A stretch of 64,000 bases of DNA from Streptomyces genisteinicus (GCF_014489615.1 NZ_CP060825.1:5342501-5406500), one strand, 5' to 3'; positions 45,723 to 54,518 are shown, counted from the first letter of the stretch. Translations and numbers: made by a program. The notes: generated by a model not told the origin, from the letters alone.

Positions 45723-46001
45723 GTGTCTGGCCGGACGCCTGCCCGCGTGTGCCCTGTACGAACCTGTGTGGGATGCCGGGAGCGAGCGGCCAAAGACGAT
45801 CTGCTGCGCATCGTGGTGATCGGGAGCGAGTGCGTCCCCGATGATCGCGGTACGCTGCCCGGCCGGGGTGCCTATGTGCATCCCGCCGTGGTCTGTCTCG
45901 ATCAGGCGGTTCGCCGCAGGGCGTTCCCGAGGGCCTTCCGGGCCCAGGGACCGCTCGACACCGCCGGTCTCCGGCGGCACGTCGAGCAGACGGCACAGTG
46001 A
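45723..46001 (+). CDS. ylxR: YlxR family nucleic-acid-binding protein (DUF448)
   Basis: This 92-residue basic protein has the YlxR signature RTCVGCRERAAKDDLLRIV and a GRGAYVHP loop. Homologues lie between nusA and infB in most bacteria and bind RNA or RNase P, or act as nucleoid-associated regulators. GTG 45723 is 11 bases past GGGGAGG; a TTG at 45717 is in frame with better spacing and is a real alternative start. Part of the nusA operon. Confidence 0.85.
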   Translation: MSGRTPARVCPVRTCVGCRERAAKDDLLRIVVIGSECVPDDRGTLPGRGAYVHPAVVCLDQAVRRRAFPRAFRAQGPLDTAGLRRHVEQTAQ

Positions 46002-46072
46002 AACGAAAGAGAAGTACGGCACGGAACCCCGTGCGGTCAGGTACCTCGCGAGTCGGAAGTAGGTCGAGATTG

Positions 46073-46105
46073 CGATGAGCACTCGATGAGTACGCGATGA
46101 GTACG
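46073..46105 (+). repeat. three tandem 11-base repeats in the infB leader
   Basis: The sequence holds CGATGAGCACT, then CGATGAGTACG twice, in perfect register. They lie 50 bases before the infB start codon in the 154-base space after ylxR. Each copy contains an ATGAG, so several out-of-frame start-stop pairs occur. They may be a leader element or slippage product. Confidence 0.7.
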
Positions 46106-46155
46106 CCCATGAAGTAGCGACGGTCCGGCGGTAACCCGGACCTAAAAGGAGCGAA

Positions 46156-49100
46156 GTGGCTAAGGTCCGGGTATACGAACTCGCCAAGGAGTTCGGTGTG
46201 GAGAGCAAGGTCGTCATGGCCAAGCTCCAAGAACTCGGTGAATTCGTCCGTTCGGCGTCCTCGACGATCGAGGCGCCGGTTGTACGCAAGCTGACCGACG
46301 CGCTGCAGGGCCCCGGCGGCAACGCCGGCAAGACCGCAGCGAAGCCGGGCGCGCCCCGCAAGGCGACGCCCAAGCCCCCGACGCCCTCCGCGCCGTCTCC
46401 GGCGCAGGGCGCATCCCCTGCCGCCAAGCCGGCCGGGGCACGTCCCGCTGCCCCGAAGCCCGGCGTCCCGGCTCCCAAGCCGGCCGCGGCGAGCGGCAGC
46501 ACCCCCTCCGCGGCCCCGGCTCCGGGTCCGCGTCCCACTCCGGGCCCGAAGCCCGCACCGGCCAAGCCCGCTCCGGCGGCTCCGGTGCCCGCCGCCGAGT
46601 TCTCGGCGCCGGCCCCGGCCCAGCCCAGCACGCCGCAGGCACCGCGTCCCGGTGCCGCCCCCGGCCCCCGTCCGGCCGGCGGTCAGCGCCCGGCCCCGGG
46701 TGCCGGCCAGCGCGGCGAGCGTCCCGCCCGTCCCGGCGGCGCCGGCGGCGCCCCGCGTCCGGGTGCCCGTCCCGCGGGTCCCCGTCCGGGCAACAACCCC
46801 TTCACCTCCGGCGGTTCGACCGGCATGGCGCGCCCGCAGGCGCCCCGTCCCGGCGGCGGCCGTCCCGGCCCCGGTGGTCCCGGCGGCGCCCCCGGCGCCC
46901 CGCGTCCCCAGGGCGGTCCCGGCGGCGCTCCGCGTCCGCAGGGCCAGGGCGGTGCCCGTCCGACCCCCGGTGGCATGCCTCGTCCGCAGGCCCCGCGTCC
47001 CGGCGGCGGCCCCGCCGGCAACCGCCCGAACCCGGGCATGATGCCGCAGCGTCCTGCTGCCGGTCCCCGCCCCGGCGGCGGCCCCGGTGGCGGCGGTCGC
47101 GGTCCCGGCGGTGCCGGTCGTCCCGGCGGTGCCGGTCGTCCCGGCGGCGGCGGCGGCTTCGCCGGCCGTCCCGGCGGCGGTGGCGGTGCCGGTCGTCCCG
47201 GTGGCGGCGGCGGCTTCGCCGGCCGTCCCGGCGGCGGTGGCCCCGGTGGCGGCGGCGGCTTCGGCGGCGGTCGTCCCGGTTTCGGCGGGCGTCCGGGCGG
47301 TCCCGGCGGCCGCGGTGGCACGCAGGGTGCGTTCGGCCGTCCCGGCGGTCCGGCGCGTCGTGGACGCAAGTCGAAGCGGCAGAGGCGCCAGGAGTACGAG
47401 GCCATGCAGGCCCCGTCGGTCGGCGGCGTGATGCTGCCTCGCGGCAACGGCGAGGCCATTCGCCTGTCGCGCGGTGCGTCGCTCACCGACTTCGCGGAGA
47501 AGATCAACGCCAACCCGGCGTCGCTCGTCGCGGTCATGATGAACCTCGGCGAGATGGTCACCGCGACCCAGTCCGTCTCCGACGACACGCTGCAGATGCT
47601 CGGCGAGGAGATGAACTACGCCGTCCAGATCGTCAGCCCGGAGGAGGAGGACCGCGAGCTTCTCGAGTCCTTCGACATCGAGTTCGGCGAGGACGAGGGC
47701 GGCGAAGAGGCTCTGGTCTCCCGTCCGCCGGTCGTGACCGTCATGGGTCACGTCGACCACGGAAAGACCCGTCTGCTCGACGCGATCCGCAAGACGAACG
47801 TCGTCGCGGGCGAGGCCGGTGGCATCACCCAGCACATCGGTGCCTACCAGGTCTCGACCGAGGTCAACGGCGAGGACCGCGCGATCACCTTCATCGACAC
47901 CCCGGGTCACGAGGCGTTCACCGCCATGCGTGCCCGTGGTGCGAAGTCGACCGACATCGCGATCCTCGTGGTGGCGGCCAACGACGGTGTGATGCCCCAG
48001 ACGATCGAGGCGCTGAACCACGCCAAGGCGGCCGACGTGCCGATCGTGGTCGCGGTCAACAAGATCGACGTCGAGGGCGCCGACCCGACCAAGGTGCGCG
48101 GTCAGCTCACCGAGTTCGGTCTGGTGGCCGAGGAGTACGGCGGCGACACCATGTTCGTCGACATCTCCGCCAAGCAGGGTCTGCACATCGACTCCCTGCT
48201 GGAGGCCGTCGTCCTCACCGCCGACGCCTCGCTCGACCTGCGGGCCAACCCCGACCAGGACGCGCAGGGCATCGCGATCGAGTCCCACCTCGACCGCGGC
48301 CGCGGTGCGGTCTCGACCGTGCTGGTCCAGCGCGGAACGCTGCGCATCGGCGACACCGTGGTGGTCGGCGACGCGTACGGCCGCGTCCGGGCGATGCTCG
48401 ACGACAAGGGCAACAACGTCGAGGAGGCGGCCCCGTCGACTCCCGTCCTGGTGCTCGGTCTCACCAACGTGCCGGGTGCCGGCGACAACCTCCTGGTGGT
48501 CGACGAGGACCGTACGGCCCGCCAGATCGCCGAGAAGCGCGCTGCGCGCGAGCGCAACGCCGCCTTCGCCAAGCGCACCCGCCGGGTGTCCCTCGAGGAC
48601 CTCGACAAGGTGCTCAAGGCCGGTCAGATCCAGGAACTCAACCTCATCATCAAGGGCGACGCGTCCGGCGCGGTCGAGGCTCTCGAGTCCTCGCTGCTCC
48701 AGCTCGACGTCGGTGAAGAGGTCGACATCCGGGTCCTGCACCGCGGTGTGGGTGCGGTCACCGAGTCCGACATCGACCTGGCGATGGGCTCCGACGCCAT
48801 CGTCATCGGCTACAACGTCCGTGCGGCCGGCCGTGCCGCGCAGATGGCGGAGCGCGAGGGCGTCGACGTCCGCTACTACTCGGTGATCTACCAGGCCATC
48901 GAGGAGATCGAGGCGGCCCTCAAGGGTCTGCTCAAGCCGGAGTACGAAGAGGTCGAGCTCGGCACGGCGGAGATCCGCGAGGTCTTCCGCTCGTCCAAGC
49001 TGGGCAACATCGCGGGTGTTCTCATCCGCTCCGGCGAGGTCAAGCGGAACACCAAGGCCCGCCTCATCCGCGACGGCAAGGTCGTGGCGGAGAGCCTCAA

Positions 49101-49245
49101 CATCGAGGGTCTGCGCCGCTTCAAGGACGACGTCACCGAGATCCGCGAGGGCTTCGAGGGCGGTATCAACCTCGGAAACTTCAACGACATCAAGATCGAC
49201 GACGTCATCGCGACGTACGAGATGCGCGAGAAGCCCCGCGGCTGA
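46156..49245 (+). CDS. infB: translation initiation factor IF-2
   Basis: This 1,029-residue GTPase places initiator tRNA on the 30S subunit. The N-terminal region has the IF2_N motif (VRVYELAKEFGVESKVVMAKL) and then about 350 residues of proline/alanine and finally glycine/arginine repeats (GRPGG, GGGFAGRPGG), before a basic KSKRQRRQ stretch. The G domain has G1 GHVDHGKT at 531-538, DTPGHEAF and NKID; domains II-IV follow, ending EGGINLGNFNDIKIDDVIATYEM. GTG 46156 follows AAAAGGAG. The length is normal for Streptomyces and longer than E. coli because of the low-complexity arm. Confidence 0.96.
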   Translation: MAKVRVYELAKEFGVESKVVMAKLQELGEFVRSASSTIEAPVVRKLTDALQGPGGNAGKTAAKPGAPRKATPKPPTPSAPSPAQGASPAAKPAGARPAAPKPGVPAPKPAAASGSTPSAAPAPGPRPTPGPKPAPAKPAPAAPVPAAEFSAPAPAQPSTPQAPRPGAAPGPRPAGGQRPAPGAGQRGERPARPGGAGGAPRPGARPAGPRPGNNPFTSGGSTGMARPQAPRPGGGRPGPGGPGGAPGAPRPQGGPGGAPRPQGQGGARPTPGGMPRPQAPRPGGGPAGNRPNPGMMPQRPAAGPRPGGGPGGGGRGPGGAGRPGGAGRPGGGGGFAGRPGGGGGAGRPGGGGGFAGRPGGGGPGGGGGFGGGRPGFGGRPGGPGGRGGTQGAFGRPGGPARRGRKSKRQRRQEYEAMQAPSVGGVMLPRGNGEAIRLSRGASLTDFAEKINANPASLVAVMMNLGEMVTATQSVSDDTLQMLGEEMNYAVQIVSPEEEDRELLESFDIEFGEDEGGEEALVSRPPVVTVMGHVDHGKTRLLDAIRKTNVVAGEAGGITQHIGAYQVSTEVNGEDRAITFIDTPGHEAFTAMRARGAKSTDIAILVVAANDGVMPQTIEALNHAKAADVPIVVAVNKIDVEGADPTKVRGQLTEFGLVAEEYGGDTMFVDISAKQGLHIDSLLEAVVLTADASLDLRANPDQDAQGIAIESHLDRGRGAVSTVLVQRGTLRIGDTVVVGDAYGRVRAMLDDKGNNVEEAAPSTPVLVLGLTNVPGAGDNLLVVDEDRTARQIAEKRAARERNAAFAKRTRRVSLEDLDKVLKAGQIQELNLIIKGDASGAVEALESSLLQLDVGEEVDIRVLHRGVGAVTESDIDLAMGSDAIVIGYNVRAAGRAAQMAEREGVDVRYYSVIYQAIEEIEAALKGLLKPEYEEVELGTAEIREVFRSSKLGNIAGVLIRSGEVKRNTKARLIRDGKVVAESLNIEGLRRFKDDVTEIREGFEGGINLGNFNDIKIDDVIATYEMREKPRG

Positions 49246-49256
49246 CGCACACCTCA

Positions 49257-49298
49257 CCGGGGCCGGTCGGCGGAAGTATTTCCGTCGATCGGCCCCGG
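49257..49298 (+). terminator. long imperfect stem-loop after infB
   Basis: CCGGGGCCG (49257-49265) pairs with CGGCCCCGG (49290-49298), with a mostly paired interior (GGAA with TTCC) around 49272-49283. It may attenuate rather than stop transcription, since rbfA and truB follow. Confidence 0.6.
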
Positions 49299-49379
49299 CC
49301 GTTGCGTGTACCGTTCTGATGTTCCTGCCAAGCGCTGGCAGGCGTCATGAACCCGCACCGGCGGGACATCCGGACACAC

Positions 49380-49673
49380 ATGTATGTGGGGACACTCTCC
49401 TTCGACCTGCTTCTCGGCGACGTACGGTCGCTGAAGGAGAAGCGGTCGGTGGTACGCCCGATCGTCGCCGAACTCCAGCGGAAGTACGCGGTGAGCGTGG
49501 CGGAGACGGGGGACCAGAACCTCCACCGGCGGGCCGAGATCGGCCTCGCGGTGGTCTCGGGCGACACCGGGCACCTCTCCGAGGTGCTCGACCGGTGCGA
49601 GCGGCTCGTCGCCGCCCGGCCGGAGGTGGAACTGCTCTCGGTTCGACGCAGACTCCACGGCGACGAAGACTGA
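49380..49673 (+). CDS. DUF503 family protein
   Basis: This 97-residue protein belongs to the YlxP/DUF503 family found between infB and rbfA in actinobacteria and firmicutes. It reads MYVGTLSFDLLLGDVRSLKE, then LQRKYAVSVAETG and LVAARPEVELLSVRRRLH, a ferredoxin-like fold. Function is unknown, presumably tied to ribosome maturation by context. I start at ATG 49380, where similarity begins; an upstream ATG at 49347 would add 11 residues of no recognisable character. Confidence 0.85.
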   Translation: MYVGTLSFDLLLGDVRSLKEKRSVVRPIVAELQRKYAVSVAETGDQNLHRRAEIGLAVVSGDTGHLSEVLDRCERLVAARPEVELLSVRRRLHGDED

Positions 49674-49687
49674 ACGGGCACGGCACC

Positions 49688-49746
49688 GAGCAGCAGCAGT
49701 AGTAGCAGGCAGCAGTAGCAGTAGCAGCAGCAGGAACAGCAGCAAG
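49688..49746 (+). repeat. AGC/AGT trinucleotide tract before rbfA
   Basis: The interval is made almost wholly of AGC, AGT and AAC triplets on the plus strand, ending in the AGAGGAGAAGG ribosome-binding region of rbfA. It is a simple-sequence tract in otherwise GC-rich DNA and has no stable fold that I can see. Confidence 0.75.
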
Positions 49747-49759
49747 AGGAGAAGGACCA

Positions 49760-50197
49760 GTGGCCGACAATGCGCGGGCGAAGAAGCTGGCAGACCTCAT
49801 CCGGGAGGTGGTCGCCGAGAAGCTCCAGCGCGGCATCAAGGACCCACGTCTGGGAACGCACGTGACCATCACGGACACGCGTGTCACCGGTGATCTGCGG
49901 GAGGCCACGGTCTTCTACACGGTCTACGGCGACGACGAGGACCGCGCCAGCGCGGCAGCAGGGCTCCAGAGCGCCAAGGGCATCCTGCGTTCGGCGGTCG
50001 GGGCGGCGGCGGGCACCAAGTTCACGCCCACCCTCACCTTCGTGCCGGACGCGCTCCCGGAGAACGCCAAGACGATCGAGGACCTCCTCGACAAGGCGCG
50101 CGCCTCGGACGCCAAGGTGCGCGAGGCGTCCTCCGGCGCCGCGTACGCGGGCGAGGCCGACCCGTACCGCAAGCCCGAGGACGAAGCCTCGGAATGA
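49760..50197 (+). CDS. rbfA: ribosome-binding factor A
   Basis: This 145-residue KH-like protein helps 16S rRNA 5' end maturation. Signature segments are LADLIREVVAEKLQRGIKDPRLG, VTITDTRVTGDLREATVFYTVYGD and LTFVPDALPENAKTIEDLLDKAR. GTG 49760 has GAGGAG eleven bases upstream. Its stop overlaps the truB start by four bases. Confidence 0.95.
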   Translation: MADNARAKKLADLIREVVAEKLQRGIKDPRLGTHVTITDTRVTGDLREATVFYTVYGDDEDRASAAAGLQSAKGILRSAVGAAAGTKFTPTLTFVPDALPENAKTIEDLLDKARASDAKVREASSGAAYAGEADPYRKPEDEASE

Positions 50198-51093
50198 CAG
50201 AGCGCACCCCCACGCCCGACGGCCTTGTCATCGTCGACAAGCCGTCGGGCTTCACTTCGCACGACGTCGTGGCCAAGATGCGCGGCATCGCGCGCACCCG
50301 CCGTGTCGGCCACGCCGGCACCCTCGACCCGATGGCGACCGGAGTGCTCGTCCTCGGTGTGGAGAAGGCCACCAAGCTCCTCGGCCACCTCGCGCTGACG
50401 GAGAAGGAGTACCTCGGCACCATCCGCCTGGGACAGAACACGGTCACGGACGACGCGGAGGGCGAGATCACCTCCTCCGCCGACGCCTCCGCGGTCACCC
50501 GGGAGGCGGTGGACGCGGGCGTCGCCGAGCTCACCGGCGACATCATGCAGGTGCCGTCCAAGGTCAGCGCCATCAAGATCGACGGCAAGCGGTCGTACGC
50601 ACGGGTGCGCGGCGGCGAGGAGTTCGACATCCCGGCCCGGCCGGTGACCGTCTCGTCGTTCCGCGTGTACGACGTGCGGGAGGCCACCGCGGAGGACGGC
50701 ACACCCGTGGTCGACCTGGTCGTCTCCGTCGTCTGCTCCTCCGGCACCTACATCCGGGCGCTCGCCCGGGACCTGGGCGCCGGACTCGGGGTCGGCGGCC
50801 ATCTCACGGCCCTGCGGCGCACGCGGGTGGGCCCGTACGGGCTCGACGCGGCCAGGACGCTGGAGCGGCTCCAGGAGGAGCTGACGGTCATGCCGATCGC
50901 AGACGCCGCCGCCGCGGCGTTCGCCCGCTGGGACGTCGATACCCGGCAGGCGAAACTGCTGGTCAACGGTGTGCGGCTGGAGATGCCGGCGCAGGAGCGG
51001 TCACCGGTCGCCGTCTTCGGCCCCGACGGGCGCTTCCTGGCGCTGGTCGAGGAGCAGAAGGGCAAGGCCAAGAGCCTCGCCGTGTTCGCCTGA
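50194..51093 (+). CDS. truB: tRNA pseudouridine(55) synthase
   Basis: This 299-residue enzyme makes pseudouridine in the T-loop of tRNA. It has DGLVIVDKPSGFTSHDVVAK, the catalytic Asp45 in GHAGTLDPMATGVLVLG, KVSAIKIDGKRSYARVR and the C-terminal PUA-like domain (about 225-299). ATG 50194 overlaps the rbfA stop (ATGA). Two hairpins after its stop end the rimP-truB series. Confidence 0.95.
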   Translation: MTERTPTPDGLVIVDKPSGFTSHDVVAKMRGIARTRRVGHAGTLDPMATGVLVLGVEKATKLLGHLALTEKEYLGTIRLGQNTVTDDAEGEITSSADASAVTREAVDAGVAELTGDIMQVPSKVSAIKIDGKRSYARVRGGEEFDIPARPVTVSSFRVYDVREATAEDGTPVVDLVVSVVCSSGTYIRALARDLGAGLGVGGHLTALRRTRVGPYGLDAARTLERLQEELTVMPIADAAAAAFARWDVDTRQAKLLVNGVRLEMPAQERSPVAVFGPDGRFLALVEEQKGKAKSLAVFA

Positions 51094-51124
51094 CGGCGGG
51101 GCCGCCGGTCGGTGACCGGCTCTT

Positions 51125-51157
51125 CGTGGAACGGGCAGCTGTGCTGCCCGTTCCACG
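51125..51157 (+). terminator. perfect 15-base stem-loop after truB
   Basis: Arms 51125-51139 and 51143-51157 are exact complements, followed by a C/T-rich run (CCCCCCTCGTTTCCCCC). A shorter hairpin precedes it at 51107-51123. The remaining 299 bases to ribF (51158-51456) contain no gene I can support. Confidence 0.85.
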
Positions 51158-51456
51158 ACCCCCCTCGTTTCCCCCACACCAGGTCTGTCCGTCCGGCCGC
51201 CCGAATTCACCTCATCGTGCGGGCGCTCGGAGTACCTGCGGGCGTGAAAGGGGGGCGCATTCCCGTTGACCTGGGCATCGGCGTCCCGGAAACCCGGGGC
51301 AGCCGCGGAACCGGGGAATCCGCAGGACCGGCACCCCCGCCGACGGCTCGCACGGGGCGATCAGGAGCCGATGCCGACCGCGAGGGGCGGGCATGGCAGT
51401 CTTAGACCTGCGCATTGTCGGTATTCAGGAACAGGTTCGGGCGAGGAGCGGTCACA

Positions 51457-52398
51457 GTGCAGCGCTGGCGTGGCTTGGAGTACATCCCCCAGGACTGGGG
51501 GCGCAGCGTCGTCACCATCGGTTCCTACGACGGGGTGCACCGCGGGCACCAGCTGATCATCGGCCGTGCCGTGGAGAGGGCGCGCGAACTGGGAGTCCCG
51601 GCGGTCGTGGTCACCTTCGACCCCCACCCCAGCGAGGTCGTCCGCCCCGGCAGCCATCCGCCCCTGCTCGCCCCCCACCACCGGCGCGCCGAACTCATGG
51701 AGGACCTGGGCGTCGACGCCGTCCTCGTCCTCCCCTTCACGCTCGCGTTCTCCCAGCTGTCCCCCGCGGACTTCGTGGTGAAGGTGCTCGTGGACAAGCT
51801 CCACGCCCGCGCCGTCATCGAGGGCCCCAACTTCCGCTTCGGCCACCGCGCCGCCGGGAACGTCGGTCTGCTGCGGGAGCTGGGTGCCGCCCACGACTAC
51901 GAGGTCGAGGTCATCGACCTCTTCGTGAGCGGCGAGGCGGGCGGCGGCGTCCCGTTCTCCTCCACCCTCACCCGGCGACTGGTCGCCGAGGGCGACGTCA
52001 CCGGCGCCGCGGAGATCCTCGGGCGGCCGCACCGGGTCGAGGGCGTCGTCGTGCGCGGTGCGCAGCGCGGCCGGGAGCTCGGCTTCCCCACGGCCAACGT
52101 GGAGACCCTGCCGCACACCGCCGTTCCCGCGGACGGCGTGTACGCGGGCTGGCTGACGGCCGACGGCGAGCGGATGCCCGCGGCGATCTCGGTGGGCACC
52201 AACCCGCAGTTCGACGGCACCGAGCGCACCGTGGAGGCGTACGCCATCGACCGCGTCGGTCTGGAGCTGTACGGGCTGCACGTGACGGTGGACTTCCTCG
52301 CGTACGTGCGGGGCCAGCAGAAGTTCGACTCGATCGAGGCACTGCTCGTGGCGATGGGCGAGGACGTCAAGCGCTGCCGCGAGCTGACGTCGGCGTAG
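51457..52398 (+). CDS. ribF: bifunctional riboflavin kinase / FAD synthetase
   Basis: This 313-residue enzyme phosphorylates riboflavin to FMN and adenylylates it to FAD. The N-terminal adenylyltransferase domain shows GSYDGVHRGHQ and HHRRAELMEDLGVDAVLVLPF; the C-terminal flavokinase domain (about 185-310) has VVVRGAQRGRELGFPTANVE with the Pro-Thr-Ala-Asn motif. GTG 51457 has GAGGAG nine bases upstream; a TTG at 51415 is in frame without support. Its last 20 bases, stop included, are repeated in tandem. Confidence 0.94.
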   Translation: MQRWRGLEYIPQDWGRSVVTIGSYDGVHRGHQLIIGRAVERARELGVPAVVVTFDPHPSEVVRPGSHPPLLAPHHRRAELMEDLGVDAVLVLPFTLAFSQLSPADFVVKVLVDKLHARAVIEGPNFRFGHRAAGNVGLLRELGAAHDYEVEVIDLFVSGEAGGGVPFSSTLTRRLVAEGDVTGAAEILGRPHRVEGVVVRGAQRGRELGFPTANVETLPHTAVPADGVYAGWLTADGERMPAAISVGTNPQFDGTERTVEAYAIDRVGLELYGLHVTVDFLAYVRGQQKFDSIEALLVAMGEDVKRCRELTSA

Positions 52399-52418
52399 GC
52401 GAGCTGACGTCCGCGTAG
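52379..52418 (+). repeat. tandem 20-base duplication of the ribF 3' end
   Basis: Bases 52379-52398, which end in the ribF stop TAG, are repeated at 52399-52418 with one mismatch (GGCGTAG versus CGCGTAG). The unit is not a multiple of three, so the copy brings a stop into another frame. Confidence 0.85.
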
Positions 52419-52472
52419 GGCGGGCTGCGGCAGCCCCTCCTCCTCCGCCGTCGGGGCGGAGCTGTTCTCGGA

Positions 52473-52499
52473 GCGCCCCCACCGGCACGGTGGGGGCGC
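52473..52499. terminator. stem-loop between convergent ribF and the peptide transporter
   Basis: A perfect 12-base stem (52473-52484 with 52488-52499) closes a three-base loop; it lies between two converging units and can terminate both. Confidence 0.85.
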
Positions 52500-52521
52500 G
52501 GTCGCGCCCGGCGCGGTGTGC

Positions 52522-53547
52522 TCAGTCGCCGGACGGGCCCGGTCCCCCGGCCCAGTGGCAGGCCACCTGTGCCGCGGTGGTGTGCGGCAGCACGGGAAGC
52601 GGCTTCGTCCGGCAGGCGTCCGCCACCCCGGCGTGCGCCGCCTCCCCGGAGGCCAGGATCTGGCACCGGGCGTGGAAGCGGCAGCCCCCCGGGATGCGCG
52701 CCGGGTCCGGCGGCTCGCCCGTGAGGACGACCGGCGGCGTCGGCGACTCGGGCAGCACCGAGAGCAGTGCCCGGGTGTACGGATGCCGGGGCGAGGTGAG
52801 GACCTCCTCCACCGGACCGGACTCCACGATGCGGCCGAGGTACATGACCGCGACCCGGTCGGCGATGTTCCAGGCGAGCCCCAGGTCGTGGGTCACCACC
52901 AGCGCCGACAGGCCCAGTTCGTCGCGCAGCCGCAGCAGCAGCGCCAGGATCTCACCGCGCACCGAGGCGTCCAGGGAGGCCACCGGCTCGTCCGCGACGA
53001 TGAGTTCGGGCTCCAGCACGAGCGCCCCGGCGATGACGACGCGCTGCCGCTGGCCGCCGGAGAGTTCGTGGGGATAGCGGAGGAAGAAGCGCTCCGGGGG
53101 GCGCAGGCCGGCCCGGGACAGGGCCGCGGCGACGGCCTCGCGTTCGTCGCCCGTGTATCCGTGGATCCGCAGGCCCTCGGCGACGGCGTCGTACACGGTG
53201 TGCCGGGGGTTGAGCGAACCGCTCGGGTCCTGGAGCACGAGCTGGACGCGCTTGCGGTACCGCTTCAGGGCGCGGCCGCCGTAGTCCAGCGGCGCCCCGC
53301 CGAAGGCGACCCGCCCGTCGGTGGGCGGCACCAGGCCCAGCAGGGAACGCGCCAGGGTGGTCTTGCCGCAGCCTGACTCGCCGACCAGGGCGACGATCTC
53401 GCCGGCTCCGATGTCCAGGTCGACACCGTCGACCGCCCTGGCGGGCGGGGCGCCGCGCCGCCCGGGGAAGGAGACGTGCAGGCCGGTGGCCGAGAGCAGG
53501 GCGGGGGTCCCGGTCACGGTGGGGCTCTTCTCGGTGGAGGCGGTCAC
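52522..53547 (-). CDS. oligopeptide ABC transporter ATP-binding protein, OppF-type
   Basis: This 341-residue ATPase has Walker A VGESGCGKTT, the Q-loop LVLQDPSGSLNPRHTV, signature LSGGQRQRVVIAGAL, Walker B ELIVADEPVASLD and the H-loop THDLGLAWNIADR. The C-terminal oligopeptide (oligo_HPY) domain includes the cysteine pair in GGCRFHARC. GTG 53547 overlaps the upstream ATPase stop by four bases. It is the last gene of the five-gene minus-strand transporter operon. Peptide or nickel-type substrates are possible. Confidence 0.9.
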   Translation of the reverse strand: MTASTEKSPTVTGTPALLSATGLHVSFPGRRGAPPARAVDGVDLDIGAGEIVALVGESGCGKTTLARSLLGLVPPTDGRVAFGGAPLDYGGRALKRYRKRVQLVLQDPSGSLNPRHTVYDAVAEGLRIHGYTGDEREAVAAALSRAGLRPPERFFLRYPHELSGGQRQRVVIAGALVLEPELIVADEPVASLDASVRGEILALLLRLRDELGLSALVVTHDLGLAWNIADRVAVMYLGRIVESGPVEEVLTSPRHPYTRALLSVLPESPTPPVVLTGEPPDPARIPGGCRFHARCQILASGEAAHAGVADACRTKPLPVLPHTTAAQVACHWAGGPGPSGD

Positions 53548-54518
53548 GGCTGCGTCACCTCTGCTCCCGCATGGACGCAGGCGGCACGGCGCAGGTCGCC
53601 GGCGCCGACGAGGACCTGGTCCTGGTGGGCGCAGGTGTCGAGCGCCACGGGGCAGCGGGGGTGGAAGGCGCAGCCGCCGGGCAGGGCCGCCGGGTCCGGC
53701 GGGTCGCCGGGCAGGCCGCGCGGGGCACGGCGGGAGGCGGGGTCGCCGATCCTCGGGAACGCGGCGGACAGCGCCTTGCCGTAGGGGTGGCGGGCGGCGT
53801 CGTAGACGTCCCGCGCCGGTCCCTCCTCGACCACGCGGCCGGCGTACATGACGGCGAGTTCGTCGCAGGTGTCGGCGAGGACGCCGAGGTCGTGGCTGAT
53901 CATCAGGAGGCTGATGTCCTTCTCGGCGACGAGCTGTTCGATCAGGCGCAGGATCTGCGCCTGGATCATCACGTCGAGGGCGGTCGTCGGCTCGTCCGCG
54001 ACGATGAGCCGCGGGTCGCAGGCGAGCGCCATGGCGATCATGACCCGCTGGCGCTGGCCGCCGGACAGCTCGTGGGGGTAGGCGTCGGCCCGGGAGACCG
54101 GCAGGCCCACGTGCTGGAGCAGCTCGCCCACCCGGGTGCGGGCGGCCGCCGGGGTGGTGGTGCCGTGCAGCAGCATCGGCTCGGCGATCTGCTCGCCGAC
54201 GCGGTGCACGGCGTTCAGCGAGTGCATCGCGCCCTGGAAGACGATCGACGCCCCGGCCCAGCGGACGGCCCGCAGCCGGCCCCACTTCATGGTGAGCACG
54301 TCCTCGCCGTCCAGCAGGATCTCACCGGACAGCCGGGCCGAGGCGGGCAGCAGGCGCAGCAGCGCGAGCGCCAGCGTGGACTTGCCGCAGCCGGACTCGC
54401 CCGCGACCCCCAGTTTGCGGCCGGCGGCGAGGGTGAGGTCCACCCCGCGCACGGCGGGCACCGCCGTGCGGCCGCTGCCGTACGTCACATGCAGGTCCCT
54501 GACCTCCAGCACGCTCAC
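53544..54518 (-). CDS. oligopeptide ABC transporter ATP-binding protein, OppD-type
   Basis: This 324-residue ATPase has Walker A AGESGCGKSTLALALL, a Q-loop in IVFQGAMHSLNAV, signature LSGGQRQRVMIAMAL, Walker B RLIVADEPTTALD and H-loop SHDLGVLADTCDE. The C-terminus carries the oligo_HPY segment GGCAFHPRCP. It forms a heterodimer with the next ATPase. GTG 54518 overlaps the permease stop (GTGA) and its own stop overlaps the OppF-type gene. Confidence 0.9.
   Translation of the reverse strand: MSVLEVRDLHVTYGSGRTAVPAVRGVDLTLAAGRKLGVAGESGCGKSTLALALLRLLPASARLSGEILLDGEDVLTMKWGRLRAVRWAGASIVFQGAMHSLNAVHRVGEQIAEPMLLHGTTTPAAARTRVGELLQHVGLPVSRADAYPHELSGGQRQRVMIAMALACDPRLIVADEPTTALDVMIQAQILRLIEQLVAEKDISLLMISHDLGVLADTCDELAVMYAGRVVEEGPARDVYDAARHPYGKALSAAFPRIGDPASRRAPRGLPGDPPDPAALPGGCAFHPRCPVALDTCAHQDQVLVGAGDLRRAACVHAGAEVTQP

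Noticed and set aside
44389..49257. Very long minus-strand open frame opposite nusA and infB
   Set aside because: It lies antisense to well-identified nusA, ylxR and infB genes; its translation is low-complexity threonine/glycine/alanine text with no domain. High GC gives long shadow frames.
49688..49746. CRISPR-like repeat before rbfA
   Set aside because: It is a simple trinucleotide tract with no spacer structure.
51158..51456. Possible small gene between truB and ribF
   Set aside because: The frames there lack a ribosome-binding site and any recognisable composition; one overlaps ribF out of frame.
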